From Climacteris rufus (lineage: Eukaryota; Chordata; Aves; Passeriformes; Climacteridae), in NCBI GenBank assembly GCA_013398175.1, contig VZRZ01007867.1, forward strand, positions 372,001 through 436,000: a DNA stretch of 64,000 nucleotides. Reading direction: 5' to 3'. This document shows positions 13,161 through 26,066 of this stretch, piece after piece. A program made the translations under genes and the position numbers. Below the pieces are notes generated by a model. It was not told the DNA's origin, searched no databases, and was given only the letters and a program-made list of their open reading frames with translations. The stretch's first letter is position 1. Each line of letters begins with the position of its first letter.

Positions 13161-15479
13161 GTTTTTACCAGCACTGCTGAAGTTTAAAAGCTGGATTTAA
13201 ATCTTCACCTTGGTGACATGTTTTCTGAAAGCAGAGAGAGTTCAGATGGATTTGACAGCAATTTTATCTACACAAGATACAGGGCTGAGTTTCTCAGCTA
13301 AGTAGCCTACAGGGAGAGGGACGGGAGTTTTGTTGGGTATTTCAGAGACTGTATGCGATTCCTCTGTAGGGCTTATCTCTCATCTCCTAGCTAGACCGAG
13401 GGATCTAAGAAATCCCTCTCATTCAAATCAAATATCAGTCCAACTCCTATTGTTCCTGTCCTTATTGGAGATGCAATCCCCTTGATAAAGAAGGATGCAC
13501 CATGCTTCTTTAAGCACTTATCAATACTGCCCCTGCAGCAGAGAGCAGGCTTGCCCAGGCTATCCATCTCCGAGCAGCACGCACTGACAGAAGCTGGGAA
13601 GCCTGCATTTATGAAAAACAAAGTATTACTGCAAGGCCGTGGGTGGTTTTCAGCTACACTTTCAGTCTACAAGTCAAATTCAGAGGCTTATCCGAGCAGG
13701 GAGTCTCATATCCCTGTCACACACATGCACAGGAGCAGTGAATATCCTGTAGCAGGGCAGGAGATTTGATCAACATTTCCATACTCATTTACAACCCTCA
13801 ACACTGCTCATGTTCAGCAGGGTGTTTTGAGCCCCTGATTCTCTGATGTTCCCTCTGGACAGCATCTTCAGGACACCTCAGCTCTGCACAGTCCCCGTGT
13901 GGGTGAGGCAGACACAGTCCTGTTTTCCAGAAAACTGCCCCGGAAGGATACCACCATAAAAAGCTGCAGACACACAGGTTCATTATTCAATCATTCAGGA
14001 GAACATTAATACAAAATCACTTATGCCTGGGGGCCTGTGCAGATACCAGGTCAAAGGAAAAGTCTCCAAGAAGGGGAGTGGTGATGTCCCCCCCAGTGTC
14101 CCCTCCCTCTGGCAGAAGAGCTGAAGGATTCAAGGACACATGAATTGCCTGGCACAGCAAGAGAGACCAAACTGTCTGGATACAGTAGAAGCACCTAACT
14201 CACACCTATCATCCTTTTAAAAATGCTTGATAGGAGACCTTAATAAGTTTGTGGCTTTATTAAGCCCGACCATTCCTTCTAAATCCCATCCCTAATTCTC
14301 TTTTCAACTGCTCGCATGTGTGGATCAAAGAAAAGATGGATTTTAGTGTCTTTTAAAAAGTGCTGAGCTTGGAAACTGTCCTTCAAAATTACTAATTGTG
14401 TCTAGCTAAAAAAACTGAATCACACTTTTACTGAAGTGGGGAAACAAGTCTCCTCCCTGCCCCTAGAAATAGCACAGAGAAGGAAATATTTCCATCTCCA
14501 AACTTCAACCAGAGCTAAGCCTGCAGGCAAACAGAGGCTGTTTTGGTTAATTACTTCTTAACATCCATGGACAGATTGCCCAGGATAAAATGCCAGCACT
14601 GCTGACCTCTGCCTGGTTCCTGCTCCCTCCTTTCAGCATGAGCTCCAGCATCATGAGATGCCAGGTCCCCGTGGCCAGGGCAGCTCCAACCACTTCATCT
14701 CCATCTCCTGGAAAACCATATGGAGATGACAAAGTTAGCTGCTTCCTAAAACAGCCTGTAGGTACAACAATCTGCCCTCAAGCCAGCCAAATTCAACGCT
14801 CATTTTTATTACCAGATTTTCTCAACACCCTCTGCTAACAAAAAAGTTGCCTCATCACTTTTTTTTTTAAGAACTTTCCTTTTCAGTTCCATCTTTTAGA
14901 CAGGCACACTTATCATATTCTAGGCTAGACCTGCAAGCAGGATGTAAATCACTTTACCAGCTCAGCTGCCATGTATTTAATAACTTATTCACAGTTGCAG
15001 GAGGGAAAAAAGGTGAGATTATATGGGGGAGAGACAAAGAGGGAATATAATTTCCAAGAGTAACATAGGACTTTTCATAAATTTTGACAGTATCATGGTG
15101 GAGGGAACCCCCTTCATCACATTGCAGGGGCTAAATCTGGAGCCTGAGTTAAAATCATGTTGGTGTTTGATGCCCCTTGGGCATGGGATGGAATCGCTGC
15201 TTGTAAGCAAGAGCAAGGGAAGGGAGAGTCAGTTTGCTGGGGAAAAAAAGGAAAATAGAAAAAAAAAAAGGTTTTGTTTGTCAGACAGAGCTGTACAATT
15301 GTCTGCAAACGCCAAGGAGGGCAAAACTCTCCGAAGACATGTCAAGCCCCTGATCCAGCTGTCAATTGTTCTCGTAGGCAGAAAATGAAGGCTGACATGT
15401 GAAAGGCATCCTCACAGTGCCTGTGTGGTGCAGCCCTTCCCACCTCGCACCCAGCCTCCCCCCAGCCAGGGCCTGGAGC
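13161..15479. other. Non-coding stretch, no gene recognised
   Basis: Mixed composition. Open frames of 95 codons (plus, 13482-13769) and 121 codons (plus, 15023-15388) occur, but neither has a credible start or splice context. The second runs through an A-rich segment at 15241-15270. No repeat family was recognised. Confidence 0.55.
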
Positions 15480-15900
15480 ACAGGGAATGTGTTATGCAGA
15501 TTTCGCTATTAGCATGATTGACCTAATATTGGATGACTCTGTACCCAAGTGCTTATGCGAAATAATAAGCTTGGCTACTGAGCAATTATTAAATACAAGG
15601 AATTGTTAAATCCTTGCATTGTACATATTCTAAAGGAAATTAATCATTTTGAACTCTGGAGAATACAGTTTTATAAGAAGAGAAGAAATAGCAAATACAC
15701 AATAGGGTATTTAAATGCTAATACAGTCAAACAGTGTAAAGCATAGCATACATTTTAATATTGGTTTACTGAATACTAATTATGCTTTCCTAAGTAGCAG
15801 TAAGTAGCATTTATTATGATTTGTTGAAAGTATTGATCCAGATGGTGACAAGTGCAATTTCCCCTTCTCGCAAATATCCTTAAAAATACATATTATCAGA
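15480..15900. promoter_or_regulatory. Conserved-looking AT-rich non-coding block
   Basis: The block is free of recognisable repeats and long open frames. It contains POU/octamer-like words (ttatgcagat near 15492, ttatgcgaaat near 15553) and several homeodomain cores (gcaattatta near 15582, ttaatcatt near 15639). Its texture resembles deeply conserved vertebrate non-coding elements. This is pattern-based inference only. Confidence 0.28.
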
Positions 15901-18900
15901 TTACCAAGTCTTCTTAAAACATGTTTTTCTTCGAATATTCTGCTCCAACTATCAGTGGCAGAGTGATATGTTATAGCTCAGAATTATTTCAGCCGAGTTG
16001 CATGAGGTAAAAAGATAATGTTTGTCATCTGTGAGCCAAAATTTACTCTCCTTTACTCAAGGCTGACAACTTTGCATATTTTTTGCATCTGGTCACACAG
16101 TCAGTACAGGATGGAGAAGAGTCTTACATAGCCATTCCCTGTGTTTTGTCAGCAGAACTAACGCTATTAAAACAAATGGACCATACCTGGGGATGCTCTG
16201 AAGAGCTGCTGAGCTCCCCACCAGGCTGAACAGCATCCCCATGGGCGGTAATGCCATAAGCTGGGACCAGCTCAGGGCACCTAAATCCCCTGTGCAATGA
16301 CTGCAGAGACACAAGAGCTTCCACAGCCTAAACAAACCCTGTGTGCCCATGTCCACTTTAAGTACCAGCCTATGAGCCATGCATTAATTTTAATTGAAAA
16401 AACTCTGTGAAACTATATCAAATGAATAAATTCAACCACACTGCTACTAAACCAAACTTGGCTGGGATAGAAACCAGCACGGGATTTGCCCCCTAGCCTG
16501 TACAGTAAGGCTCATCTAAATACATCGAGGAACAACTGTCACAAAGCAGCTAATTCTTAAATACATATTTTAATAGTAATCTTCAATTTGATTAACATCC
16601 AATACCTGCTGCATTAAATGCAAATTAAATATGGACTTAGTAAATTCAATTTAAAGCTTTTCTGTTTTCTTTTATCTGTTACATCAAAGATAGCAAAAAA
16701 GTAGTGACTTTATTTTTTTCATATGCTTCAGAAATGTGAATAGAACTGACTTAACGGGAACATGAATGCAAAAGTAGATTCAACTCTATTAACTTTTACA
16801 ATTTTGCTGCAGAAATTGTTTCTCTTGATATTTTAATTTCAACTTTGCTGATCGCAGAAAGAAGCAAGGTCAGGACCTCTGCTGCTGTTCCTCAGACTGC
16901 ACAGGACCACTTAGCATAATTCAAGCAGTTGTGAAAAATTAGTACCGCATGCTACGATAAATGGGTTTGTGTTTGTGTCTCTAATGTAGCAGGATTAGGG
17001 TAAAAGAAAGTACTATTTCTGTAGTTCAACTGAAATAAACATTACAAAAGGCCAATTTACACTTCCAAGATTACGTGTAGTGACACAATGTTTAAGGAAT
17101 TATTTCAGTCTAGCATTGTTCTGCCCTATAGCTGTAAGTAGGCCATTCACTAAAATATCTCAGCTGTCTTTCTCAGCAGCAACAAATCACAGATGTTTTA
17201 CAATTTATTTTTATCACTAAAATTAAAGAGAATAGTGCTGTGTTTACACTGTCACAGGGGTAATGTATCATGGCTGGGAAAGTAACAAAATAACCCAAAA
17301 CTGATAAAATTAGCATCATCTTTCCTATTAAAACTCACCGCTAGAAACTTTACAACTAAAAACACTTTTATATCTGTCAACTTGATACTAAAAAACTCAC
17401 AAACCGAACAGATTATAAATAGTCCTCTCATAATTTGCTGCTTCTGATGAGCAGGTGAAAATTCACACACACACCCCCTTTTTATACCCCCCTTGACAGG
17501 CTTTCAGTTTGAAACCACAACTTTTTCAAGTGTAAAGGTATTGGGGTACATGCAATTAACAACTTATTTTGTGCAAGCAAAATGGCCATATCCCCTTCCT
17601 ACACTCCCACTACCTCCTTTTGGAAGAGAAGTTAGTCATGGCAGGTGATGCACAGAGACAAAATGGTTTTCAAGAGATTGGCAAAAAGCTTTAAAGTGAA
17701 TATCCTGTTTGATTACGACTTTATGCAACTGCAAGTCGGTGTGATAATGCCAGAGCCATTCAATCTCAGTGCTGCTGGAACGCTGCCAAAGCAATTAAGG
17801 TTGCTGACTTGGCCATGAAGCTGAGAATATATACAACAATTTTACACCCCATCATACTGTGGTAATGGGTACTTGCACCCACAGAGGAGGGAGAAACAAC
17901 TAAAAAGTACAGCCTAAATCAATGCACAGAATATTTACAGAGAGCAAACGGCTCTCGAATGGGAGGTTAAACCCCTGCCACCAGTCCAGCCCCAAAACTG
18001 GGAAAGGGTTTGGATCTTGAGGAGTCCAGGGCAGGATGGGTAGATAGTGGCTGCTTTTCCTAGTTTTTCTTTCATTAATTCACATGGAAGGTCCCCAGAA
18101 GGAGCAAGCCCTAAGATACAACACTGAGGCAAGCCTTACAAATCTGGGGATGCTGATGTAGGAACGTACACTTGGTTTACACATCTCCCATCCAGCTCCA
18201 ACTTGAACTTCATATTCTCCTCCCAGCAGTGATTCCCAGCAAGGCTGTGTAGGATTCAGCAACCCAGCAGATGGGGAGGCAGCAAACAGGGGCATGGAGG
18301 GCACAGCTCCAAGAACACCTCCAAAAGCAACACTGAGTCTTGGACTGAGCACAGAACAGATATGAGCAGGTGCTGGAGCAGCCTTTGGGAAGGGCTGCAT
18401 TAACACAACCCCAAACATAATTATTGCACAGCTCATGATGGCTTTGGGCTATGTCACCAGTCCATCCTGGTGAGGGGACAGCACAGGCATCCACAAACAC
18501 GGGAAGGGATGGATTTTAAATGCCAAGTGTGCAGAGTATACAGCAGCAGTGCTCTGCACCAGCCAGCAGCCTTTATGTGCTGCTTAATATAATTATCAAT
18601 ATATGGAGGGGAAAAAAAAGGCAAGTAAATGAGAAGTTGCCATAGCAACTGTTACCTCCAACAAGGAATATGAAAGATATGGGACCACCCTCACCGAGGG
18701 AATGTTTTATTTATTGTTTCCTATTTTGAATGTTCAGCAAAGTTATGCTGCTGGACACTGCTGTGCAGGCTGGCGACCTTCGCTGGGCAACACTTGCATT
18801 TTGTTGGTGAGTTCTGCCTCGAGAGAGGCCCCTATTTCCAGCACTGACAGGCAAGACCAAAGGCAAACTCTCCCATCAGCAAGGCAACATCTGCTCGTAA

Positions 18901-19154
18901 TTCAAGTGCCTGCTGATGGTCAGCACTTCCCCTGCTAAATTACAACATGCTCCCAATTTGTAAACCAGCTAAATAACTATTATAAGTAGAAAGACGGAGA
19001 AATTCAGTCCAATCTTTGTGATTATAAGCATGTAAGGACCCATGGGTTTTCCTATTTATTCGTGTTTTTTTAACCAGGCCTTGGTTCTGCTCTGAATCAC
19101 TATTTCACTGATAGTTGAACTTCCATGCAAAGTATTTTGAAGCATATACCTAAA
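15901..19154. other. Non-coding stretch, no gene recognised
   Basis: AT-rich to about 17.9 kb, with a segment at 17690-17860 that also has a conserved look (no repeats, no open frames). A short CA-rich and then C-rich stretch is at 17466-17492. A GC-richer patch at 18190-18500 carries overlapping minus-strand open frames (118 and 96 codons) that show no motif. Confidence 0.55.
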
Positions 19155-19267
19155 CCCCATTGGCATTAATGGGACAAAAGCACATGTCAAAACATTGAGC
19201 TGGACAGAAATGGTGCCAAGGACATGAACAAGTTAAGTATAAGCTTAAGCTTTGAGGAATTCCAGCC
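19155..19267 (+). repeat. Old amniote-type interspersed repeat (family name uncertain)
   Basis: The segment begins cccattggcattaatggga, followed by a cacatg word. It ends with gttaagtataagcttaag and ctttgaggaattccagcc. From memory, turtle, crocodile and bird genomes share a repeat with cattgacttcaatggga, cacatgcttaa and then taagtgctttgctgaat in that order. The match is degenerate, with an unmatched stretch of roughly 40 bases between the two parts. I cannot assign a library name. Confidence 0.4.
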
Positions 19268-20378
19268 TTTACACCATCAAATTTAGGCACATGTGTGTAA
19301 CATTGATACTGCTGTAGAGAGCTGAAAAACTGGGATTTGGAGCAAGGGGGAGAATGTCACTGTTTCAAGATCCTGCTCAGTTTCCAGGACACAAAGGTAC
19401 ACCAAAAAGAAATGAACACATGGCTTACATACAACTTCATTAATATAATAAAATACTGGAGATCATCTTCAGAGAACACAGCCTTTTGCAGATACCCTGT
19501 TTTTATGAATGGATCCCACAAGAGAAGGAAGTTGAGCGCAAAATGCAAGATTTAATAGTAGTAGGAGTAGAAGCGGAAACAACAAAATAAGATTTAAAAA
19601 ACCCCAATCTAAATTCTATATAGCTGCCTCTACAAAATGGATTGTGTTCATGAACTCAGAAAATTATTTAATTTCTCATCTTTGTTGAGGATAAGCTTTG
19701 TTACATCAGCAGACTAGTCCCTTCTCAATTTGTGACTATTTTATTTCCTGTTTAGCTTATGCATTTCCCTTTCTATTCCTCCTGTAGCATTCTTTAGAGA
19801 TGCACTGCTAATTCTGCCAGCAGACAACAGGACTTTCATTCCCACTACCCATCATTTCCTTGAATAGCAATCTAAATAATATTTCTACTCCACAGATAAT
19901 CCACTAATATTACATTAGTGCAGCGCAAATGCACTTGCATCTAAAATGAAATATAAACTTCTAAAACAAAATAAATCAATAGTATCAGCTGGAAGTAAAG
20001 ACAGGATGACAATGCTGAAACACAAAATAAACAATGATTAAAAAACCCTTCAAAAAATAACAGCCTCCACTATCTTGTGCATCTCATTAAATGAAGCAGA
20101 CTGGATTTAAATCAATCAAGGTCTGTGCTAGCTTTAAAAAAAAAAAGGAAAACCAAAAATTCAAGCTTACTCTGGAAGCAGATACACAGAATTCAGATCA
20201 TCCTTCTAAAAAAATTCTCATTTTAGAAGTGTCATGTATTGAGCAGCGTATCTGAACAGTAGCTGACAGTGGCAGTGCAATATTCACTTGGTTGGGCTAT
20301 GCCATGTGAAAGAAAGAAATTCACCCTTATTTTTTCTATCTTGAAAATTTGAGATTTTTTTTTCCCCTGCCCCACAAG

Positions 20379-20521
20379 ATGCATCCTCAGTAATGGAAAG
20401 GAACAACACAGAAATTCTGTGTGTGGAAGGGCACCAGCAGCACAGCCCAGCCAGCAGCGGCTCTGCCACCAACTCTGCTCTTCCTCGAGGAAGAGGGAGA
20501 GACAAGCAGCAGAAGTGTGAG
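20379..20521 (+). CDS. Weak candidate exon, product unknown
   Basis: A long T-then-C tract ending ccccacaag precedes base 20379, and a GAG|GTAAGA donor follows base 20521. One frame is open across all 143 bases (about 47 residues, rich in Ser, Gln and Asn, ending KQQKCE). The other two frames contain stops. Splice sites are good, but the peptide resembles no family I know and an antisense frame of 145 codons overlaps it, so this may be a lineage-specific transcript or chance. Confidence 0.18.
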
Positions 20522-20787
20522 GTAAGAGGGTGGGAGTGAGGAGGATGCTCCGTACAGGACACTCACACAACGCTTCCCTCCAGGCACAAGACGGCCAGCG
20601 AGGAGCAGTAACATCTTCCACTGTGACAGCAGCTGTGGCAGTCGGAGCTGCAGCCTTAAAAAAAGACACGTCCCTGTTTTCTCTTCTCCTAGTATTTCCT
20701 TTCCTAACTTTCCAGCTTGCTTTGCTGCCAAGGCTAAAATAACATCACTCTGTGCATCACATCATTTGAGAGAGAGCTGTGATCTCC

Positions 20788-20835
20788 AGCGCTCGCCCGC
20801 CAGACGGGAGCTGTGAGCCCGCGCACGGTGCGAGG
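20788..20835. other. Small CpG cluster
   Basis: About eight CpG dinucleotides occur in roughly 50 bases, within an otherwise CpG-poor window. It is far shorter than a normal CpG island. It could be a remnant of a promoter or of an unmethylated GC-rich element. Confidence 0.45.
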
Positions 20836-20839
20836 AAAA

Positions 20840-22660
20840 CTCTGGGAAAAGGGCTGATAAAAATGGGAAATTTGCCCCTTAAAGATGCCTGAACTCCTGT
20901 CTCAGTATCCAGGGCAGATGGAACAGCTCCAGGAAAAGGTGCTCAAGCCACTGAGGTGTGGCTTGAGCACACCTCAAATGTAACAGACCCAGACCCCAGT
21001 GCCTCTGCAGAGAGTATTTGATTATTTTATCTGAGCAGAACAGCAGCAGCAGGAGAACCTGCCAGCACACTCTGCTCATCCCTGATCGTCAGGGATGTGG
21101 ACATCAGGATGATCTCCTAGGACAGGAGACAGTTGAGCTGCAGACCCACAGGAGGAGAAGGGAAGGCAAGTCAGCAACATTCACATTTTGAACTCTGTGC
21201 TCATAGGTGACACAGAGCACAGAGAGATCCTTCAAGCACAACATCCTTCCACAGCTCTGCTCCTCCTGTTTAGCATTTCACTGCTTCTCCCACAAGTGTC
21301 TGAAATGACTGTCCTGGATGATCTCTGATGGGCTTATCTGACATAACTTTTTTTGTCCCACCCTGACAATTTTTTTTTGCAAGTTTTGTTGGTTTTGCCC
21401 TCTCCCCCCGTACCATTTCAAATGAGGAGAAACAGAGGTGGAGAAAAAGCTTTAAGAGCATGTCAGTCCAAACAAAGATTCTGCTTTGGTTGCCAGCTTG
21501 GAAAAATCAATTATTTATGTTATTCATGCAGCCAAACTTGTAGGCAGAAAGAGATTGTCAGCTAAATTTCCTGATGGGACACCACAAATGCCTCATCATG
21601 CCACAAACCCTTTAGCAAAGACTCCTGACCCCAACTCTGTGCTCCATCACGAATGACTTCCAGCCGTGTCCATGTCTGACATGTCCATGGATGGGCACAA
21701 GAAACTCTGCCCTGACAGACTCAGCTCCATATGGCACAAGCAGCCACAAAATCACTCAAGAAGGGAACAAGGGCACATCCAATTCACCCTACCTTTATTT
21801 CAGTTTGGGGCAGAGCTCCAAGTGACTGCAAGGCAAAGCAACACCAGCAGCAGCAGTGAGACTTCCCAGTGCTCTCACAGCCACAAGGCCTTTTTGATGT
21901 CATGCACACTCAGTGACTGATGATGGCAAAAGCAGGTATGGGGAGAAGTTGTCAGGATTTGATGGTTTAAGTGAAAGACACTTCAAGGGAAAAGAAAATG
22001 TTCAAATTATAAAAAGGCCCATTTCACTCATGCACTTTAAAATGGCAATAATCCATTTGATGCCAAAAAGAAGAAAGAAATAAAAGAATCAAAGAACAAT
22101 AAGAAAGATGCTCTGGCTTATAATTGTACTCTTCTCTACAAAGTCTGTAGCCCTTTTTCTTTCTGTTCTATCCTGAATCTTCCACAGCTGCAAAAGCCCT
22201 CAAGCTACAGACAGGTTTCAGTCCAGTAAGACTGTCTGTGGCTTATTACAGCTGAAGATCCATGATGAAGGGCTGAAATATCCTCAAGTTTGCACACTTG
22301 AACAACACTAGAGATAAGAACAAACTTTAAAATCCTGGATAATCCTCACTTTACTAATAAGCAATTTTATCTAAATCCTCCTTTAAAAAATCATGCTTCT
22401 CTGAGTGATGCTGGGGGAAGGAAGTTACCACGTCCAATTTCCAGCTCTATTCAGCCAGTATTAACCCGAGCTCCTGCCAAGTCATGGGGGCTCTTTGGTC
22501 CTCCTCATCTCAGCTGCCAGGAGTTTCATACTCATCCTTTCTCCTGACAATTTGAGGTTTAGTTCTCTCCAGGCTGCCTTCCCTATGGTGCCAGGTATCC
22601 TACTCCCACTGGCTACCCTAATGACAGCTCCGGTCTCACAGTACCTGTCTGCTGTATCAC
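20840..22660. other. Non-coding stretch, no gene recognised
   Basis: No open frame above 84 codons on the plus strand or 66 on the minus. No transposable element was recognised. The A-rich segment at 22055-22110 is simple in composition but not a tandem repeat. Confidence 0.6.
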
Positions 22661-22667
22661 AAAATAC

Positions 22668-22770
22668 TTATTCTCTCAACACCCTTGGGAGGCAAAGAAG
22701 TACAATTATGCCTTTATGTCTCCAAAGCTGCAGCAAAGGAAGGTGAAAAGATAGATTTGCAAAGGCACTT
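22668..22770 (-). repeat. Possible degraded MIR-type SINE, minus strand
   Basis: Read on the plus strand, the order of words follows the reverse complement of MIR: ctcaacaccc, gggaggcaaag, attatgcc, then a gcagcaaaggaagg-like stretch and tttgcaaaggcac. These correspond to the ctcacaaca, tgaggtagg, ttatcccc, gaggaaactgagg and cttgcccaaggtcac words of the consensus. Identity is low, so this is a tentative call. Confidence 0.38.
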
Positions 22771-22775
22771 ACATT

Positions 22776-25700
22776 TTGAGGTCCTCAGCTTTGAGTAAAC
22801 AAGTTCCTTTTTTTGAGTACCCAGAGCAGAATCCGCAGCAGTCAATTAAGCCCCAAGTCTCCCTTGTCTCCATTCACAGAGTGGCTGCTTTGTCACCTGG
22901 CATTTTGGGGCTAAGACACTTGCACCAGGTGAGAACAGATCAGAATTCTTGGAGGAAGCACAGCTTCATCCAAAATATGACAGTTAATTAATCAACATGT
23001 TCCAAACCTTTCACTGAATGCAAAACACTTCCCACAGGACCCTCCAGCAAGCATCACCTCACAGCAGGACACACACACAAAACAGAAAGGCATTTTTTTC
23101 CTTTATCTACACCCAACAAAGTCTTCTGAGAGGCTTGTCCCATGATAAGATCCCCAGGAAACTACAACATCCACACAAAACCTGTCACAGGCTGTAATCA
23201 AACTGAGTCCAAGTGATGCATTTCTTCTAAGAGGAGGAGCTAGAGTGGGGTCTTGAAGCCCTAGTCCAGAGCACTAATTCAAGTAACATAATGCACAAGT
23301 TATTAACACAGAAATGAGCACAAAAAGACGGGCCATGTCTGGCTGCTCCAAATTTGTCCAGGCGGTCGCAGTGACAGGGCTGCACAGCCACACTCACACA
23401 CCTGACTTATTAAATCCTAACAGCACCAGAGCAACCTACCCTTTGGAAAGTGGGGGGGAAAATAGGCACCACACAGGCTGTCCTTTACAAAAACCAACGG
23501 GGCCTTTTCTGAGGTGAGGCAGGAGAGCTGTGAAATTACTCCGTTGTGCTGCAGAGGTATGTATTGACCTGCAGGAGCTTTCAGTGTCACTGCAGTGGCA
23601 GCACAGTTGTTCAAATATTAGTTGGAGCACAACTACAGCCTGAAAACATTTCCATTGTGAAAACTCTGCCTGGCTTCAGTTTTAATTTTGTGCCCTTTTT
23701 AGAGGATTAACTGTGAAGCACAGGACCGTGTTCCAGCTGGCTCTGCTCTGGCAAAGCCGATCCAGCAGCAGCAATGTGGGATCAAACCAGGATCTCCTAA
23801 TGGTGTGGCACAGTGTGTCCTCACATGGCTCCTGGGGCTGTGTCCCTAATTAGTGCAATCATGTCAAAGGAAGCACACTCATAGGTGTGCAACTGTGGCT
23901 GGTGGTTTTGCTGAGAAAGGCACCACAGCACCTCACGTGTGAAAACCTCTGCCTGCCTCTCTCTCCACCAGGTCTGGGCAATCCAGTAAGCTCTAACTGT
24001 AATACAGGGGATGAAAGACAATAATTAGTTCTGAAAATAAATTGAGTACAGTTAAACAATCTCCTTGCTGCAATCTTCAATTAAAAAAATGAAAGGAAAT
24101 GAATGAATAATTCCATTCCTCCTTAGGGAATAAGGGAAAGCAGATCTTCAGAAACAGGGAGTATAAACAACAAGGCAAGATCTATTCCCAAACAAATTCA
24201 TCTACAAGGCAAATACATTAGAAGTTTTTTTTTCCATTAAAACATATTTGTTTCTCAGCTTATGAACCAAACAGAGCAAATTGCACATACATTTGAAATT
24301 CTACATTAAAAATGTGTGCAAACATTTCCAATAATCAAGATGACTGTGAAATGTTTGTGCCAAGTGTTTCAATAGCTCTTCTTCATTTGAAGATGGTTCA
24401 TATCCATCACATGGTATTGGTTCCAGGCCCAGTGTTTCAGCCTGAAGTACTCAAACATCATGAGTCAGTTCCCCTCAAAATCATTTCAGTGACTTAAAAT
24501 GAGACACAACATATACATAAATCTTGGGTTTGTTTGAAGCTGTCTTTTATCTTACAGGAATCTCTATCACTCATTTTCAGGCTCCATTTTTCTAACACTA
24601 AGAGGTTACAAAATTTACTACAAAAATTAATGCATTAAATGTTAAAAGGGCTGTGTTCTTACACGCATGTTCTTTCAAGAACTGGAGTGTTAAAACACCA
24701 TTTATGACAAGGGAATCCTGAAGGTCACTCTGCTGCTCCTTGATTGTGAGGATGATCTGAAACCTTCCTGACTCCCACTCAACTTATTTGGTCATAGGGG
24801 GTGAAACACAGCAGGCAGTGGAGTAGTGTCACCCCAGGATGACCCTGGCACTGAATGGGACAGTCCTCACCTTAAGTTATTGAACTGCCAGGCGAAGAAT
24901 GCTCCCAGCAAGGGGAACAGATCCCTGGAATGTGGCATGTCAGAGTGCAAAAACATCTGAGCAAACTCCTATTTCTGCTTTATCTGGGTTATACTTTGCA
25001 CTGACTTCTCTTTTTAAAATTCTAAGTGGTTACTTTTGTTTATGGCACTTTCTCAGCAGCCATCACCACCACATCCCATGTCCAGCCTCGCCAGGCTGTG
25101 CCAACTTCAGACTGCCAGAGACAGCCATGCTGCCTAAACATGTCAAACAGCAATATTGTGGAACTTCAGCCTGAAAGAAGCTTTCACAAGCTTAAAACCT
25201 CACAAGCTTTAAACCCCATACCCAAAACCCAACACGACACAAACCATCCAAACAAAATGAAAAAGAAAGTGCCAAGAGCTCATTGCACATGGGAAGTAAG
25301 TGGATGCAGAGTTCTGCAGGGATGCTCTCTGTCTCCTTGACAGGCAGAACCCGTGCCTCCATCCTTTCAAATATCAGCACAAACAACATGAAAAGCTGCC
25401 CAGGTATTTTTCTTTAATCTGAGCCTTAAGACAGCCTATTGTCAGTTTGGTTTGTTTAAAGCCAGAGAAGCTCAGGATCAAAATATTCCAGCAAAGTAAC
25501 CACTCTGCAGCGTGTTGGACAGCAATATTATAAAAAAGGAAAGGAAAAAAATCTCACCCTTACACTCTCCAGTGTTCGTAGGGGAGCGCTGCATAGAATT
25601 GTCACAATAAGTTAATATGACAGTATAAAAGCCAATACTCACCCTGGGATTACACAATAAATAGACTCCATTAAACTACTCTGTAAACTCTCCTGTGAGA

Positions 25701-25870
25701 AATTTCTCTTTGATCTAGAACTTAATAGGAATTATTTAATCATAATGAGATGGTAATAAAACAGCATCACCTGAATAAGCTGTTTTATTACCTGTTTCAT
25801 AATTAGCTCTTCTTCGTTATAATTCTTTCAGATACTGGAACTATGCTAAGGCACACAGAAAATACAGAGG
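22776..25870. other. Non-coding stretch, no gene recognised
   Basis: The longest open frame is 104 codons (plus, 25026-25340), without motif. No recognisable repeats were found beyond short A-rich runs near 24225 and 25530. A BLAST-type search could reveal old repeats that are not visible by eye. Confidence 0.55.
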
Positions 25871-26066
25871 TGATTTAGGACAGCCAGCGTGGCTTCATGC
25901 AGGGAAAATCGTGCCTGACAAATCTGGGAGCCTTCTACAAGGGGGTTACTAAGACTGTGAGTAAAGGAAGAGTGACATCACCTACCTGCACTCGTGCAAA
26001 GCATCTGCCACTGTCCTGCACAACATCCTTGTTCCTAAGCTGGACAGAGATGGGTTTGACAGGCAC
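25871..26066 (+). mobile_element. CR1 LINE fragment, reverse-transcriptase region, dead
   Basis: The translation contains GKSCLTNLGAFYKGVT followed by a KGRVT-type stretch, which matches the CR1 RT region GKSCLTNLVAFYDGVT. After the ctgtgagtaaagg portion the match continues in a different frame (YLHSCKA, then HNILVPKL and GFD), so there is at least one frameshift. In that second part the acidic residue expected in the YLD..KAFD motif (RT motif A) reads as His and the second Asp is lost. The copy is a short internal piece lacking both ends and is not functional. Orientation is +. Confidence 0.8.

Noticed and set aside
20232..20669. 145-codon minus-strand frame overlapping the 20.4 kb exon candidate
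   Set aside because: Runs through the reverse of a pyrimidine tract and has no motif. Kept only as a reason to doubt the plus-strand candidate.
25647..25696. Minus-strand exon-like unit with an AGG|GTGAGT donor
   Set aside because: The acceptor side is weak, and short units of this sort turn up often when both strands are scanned by eye.
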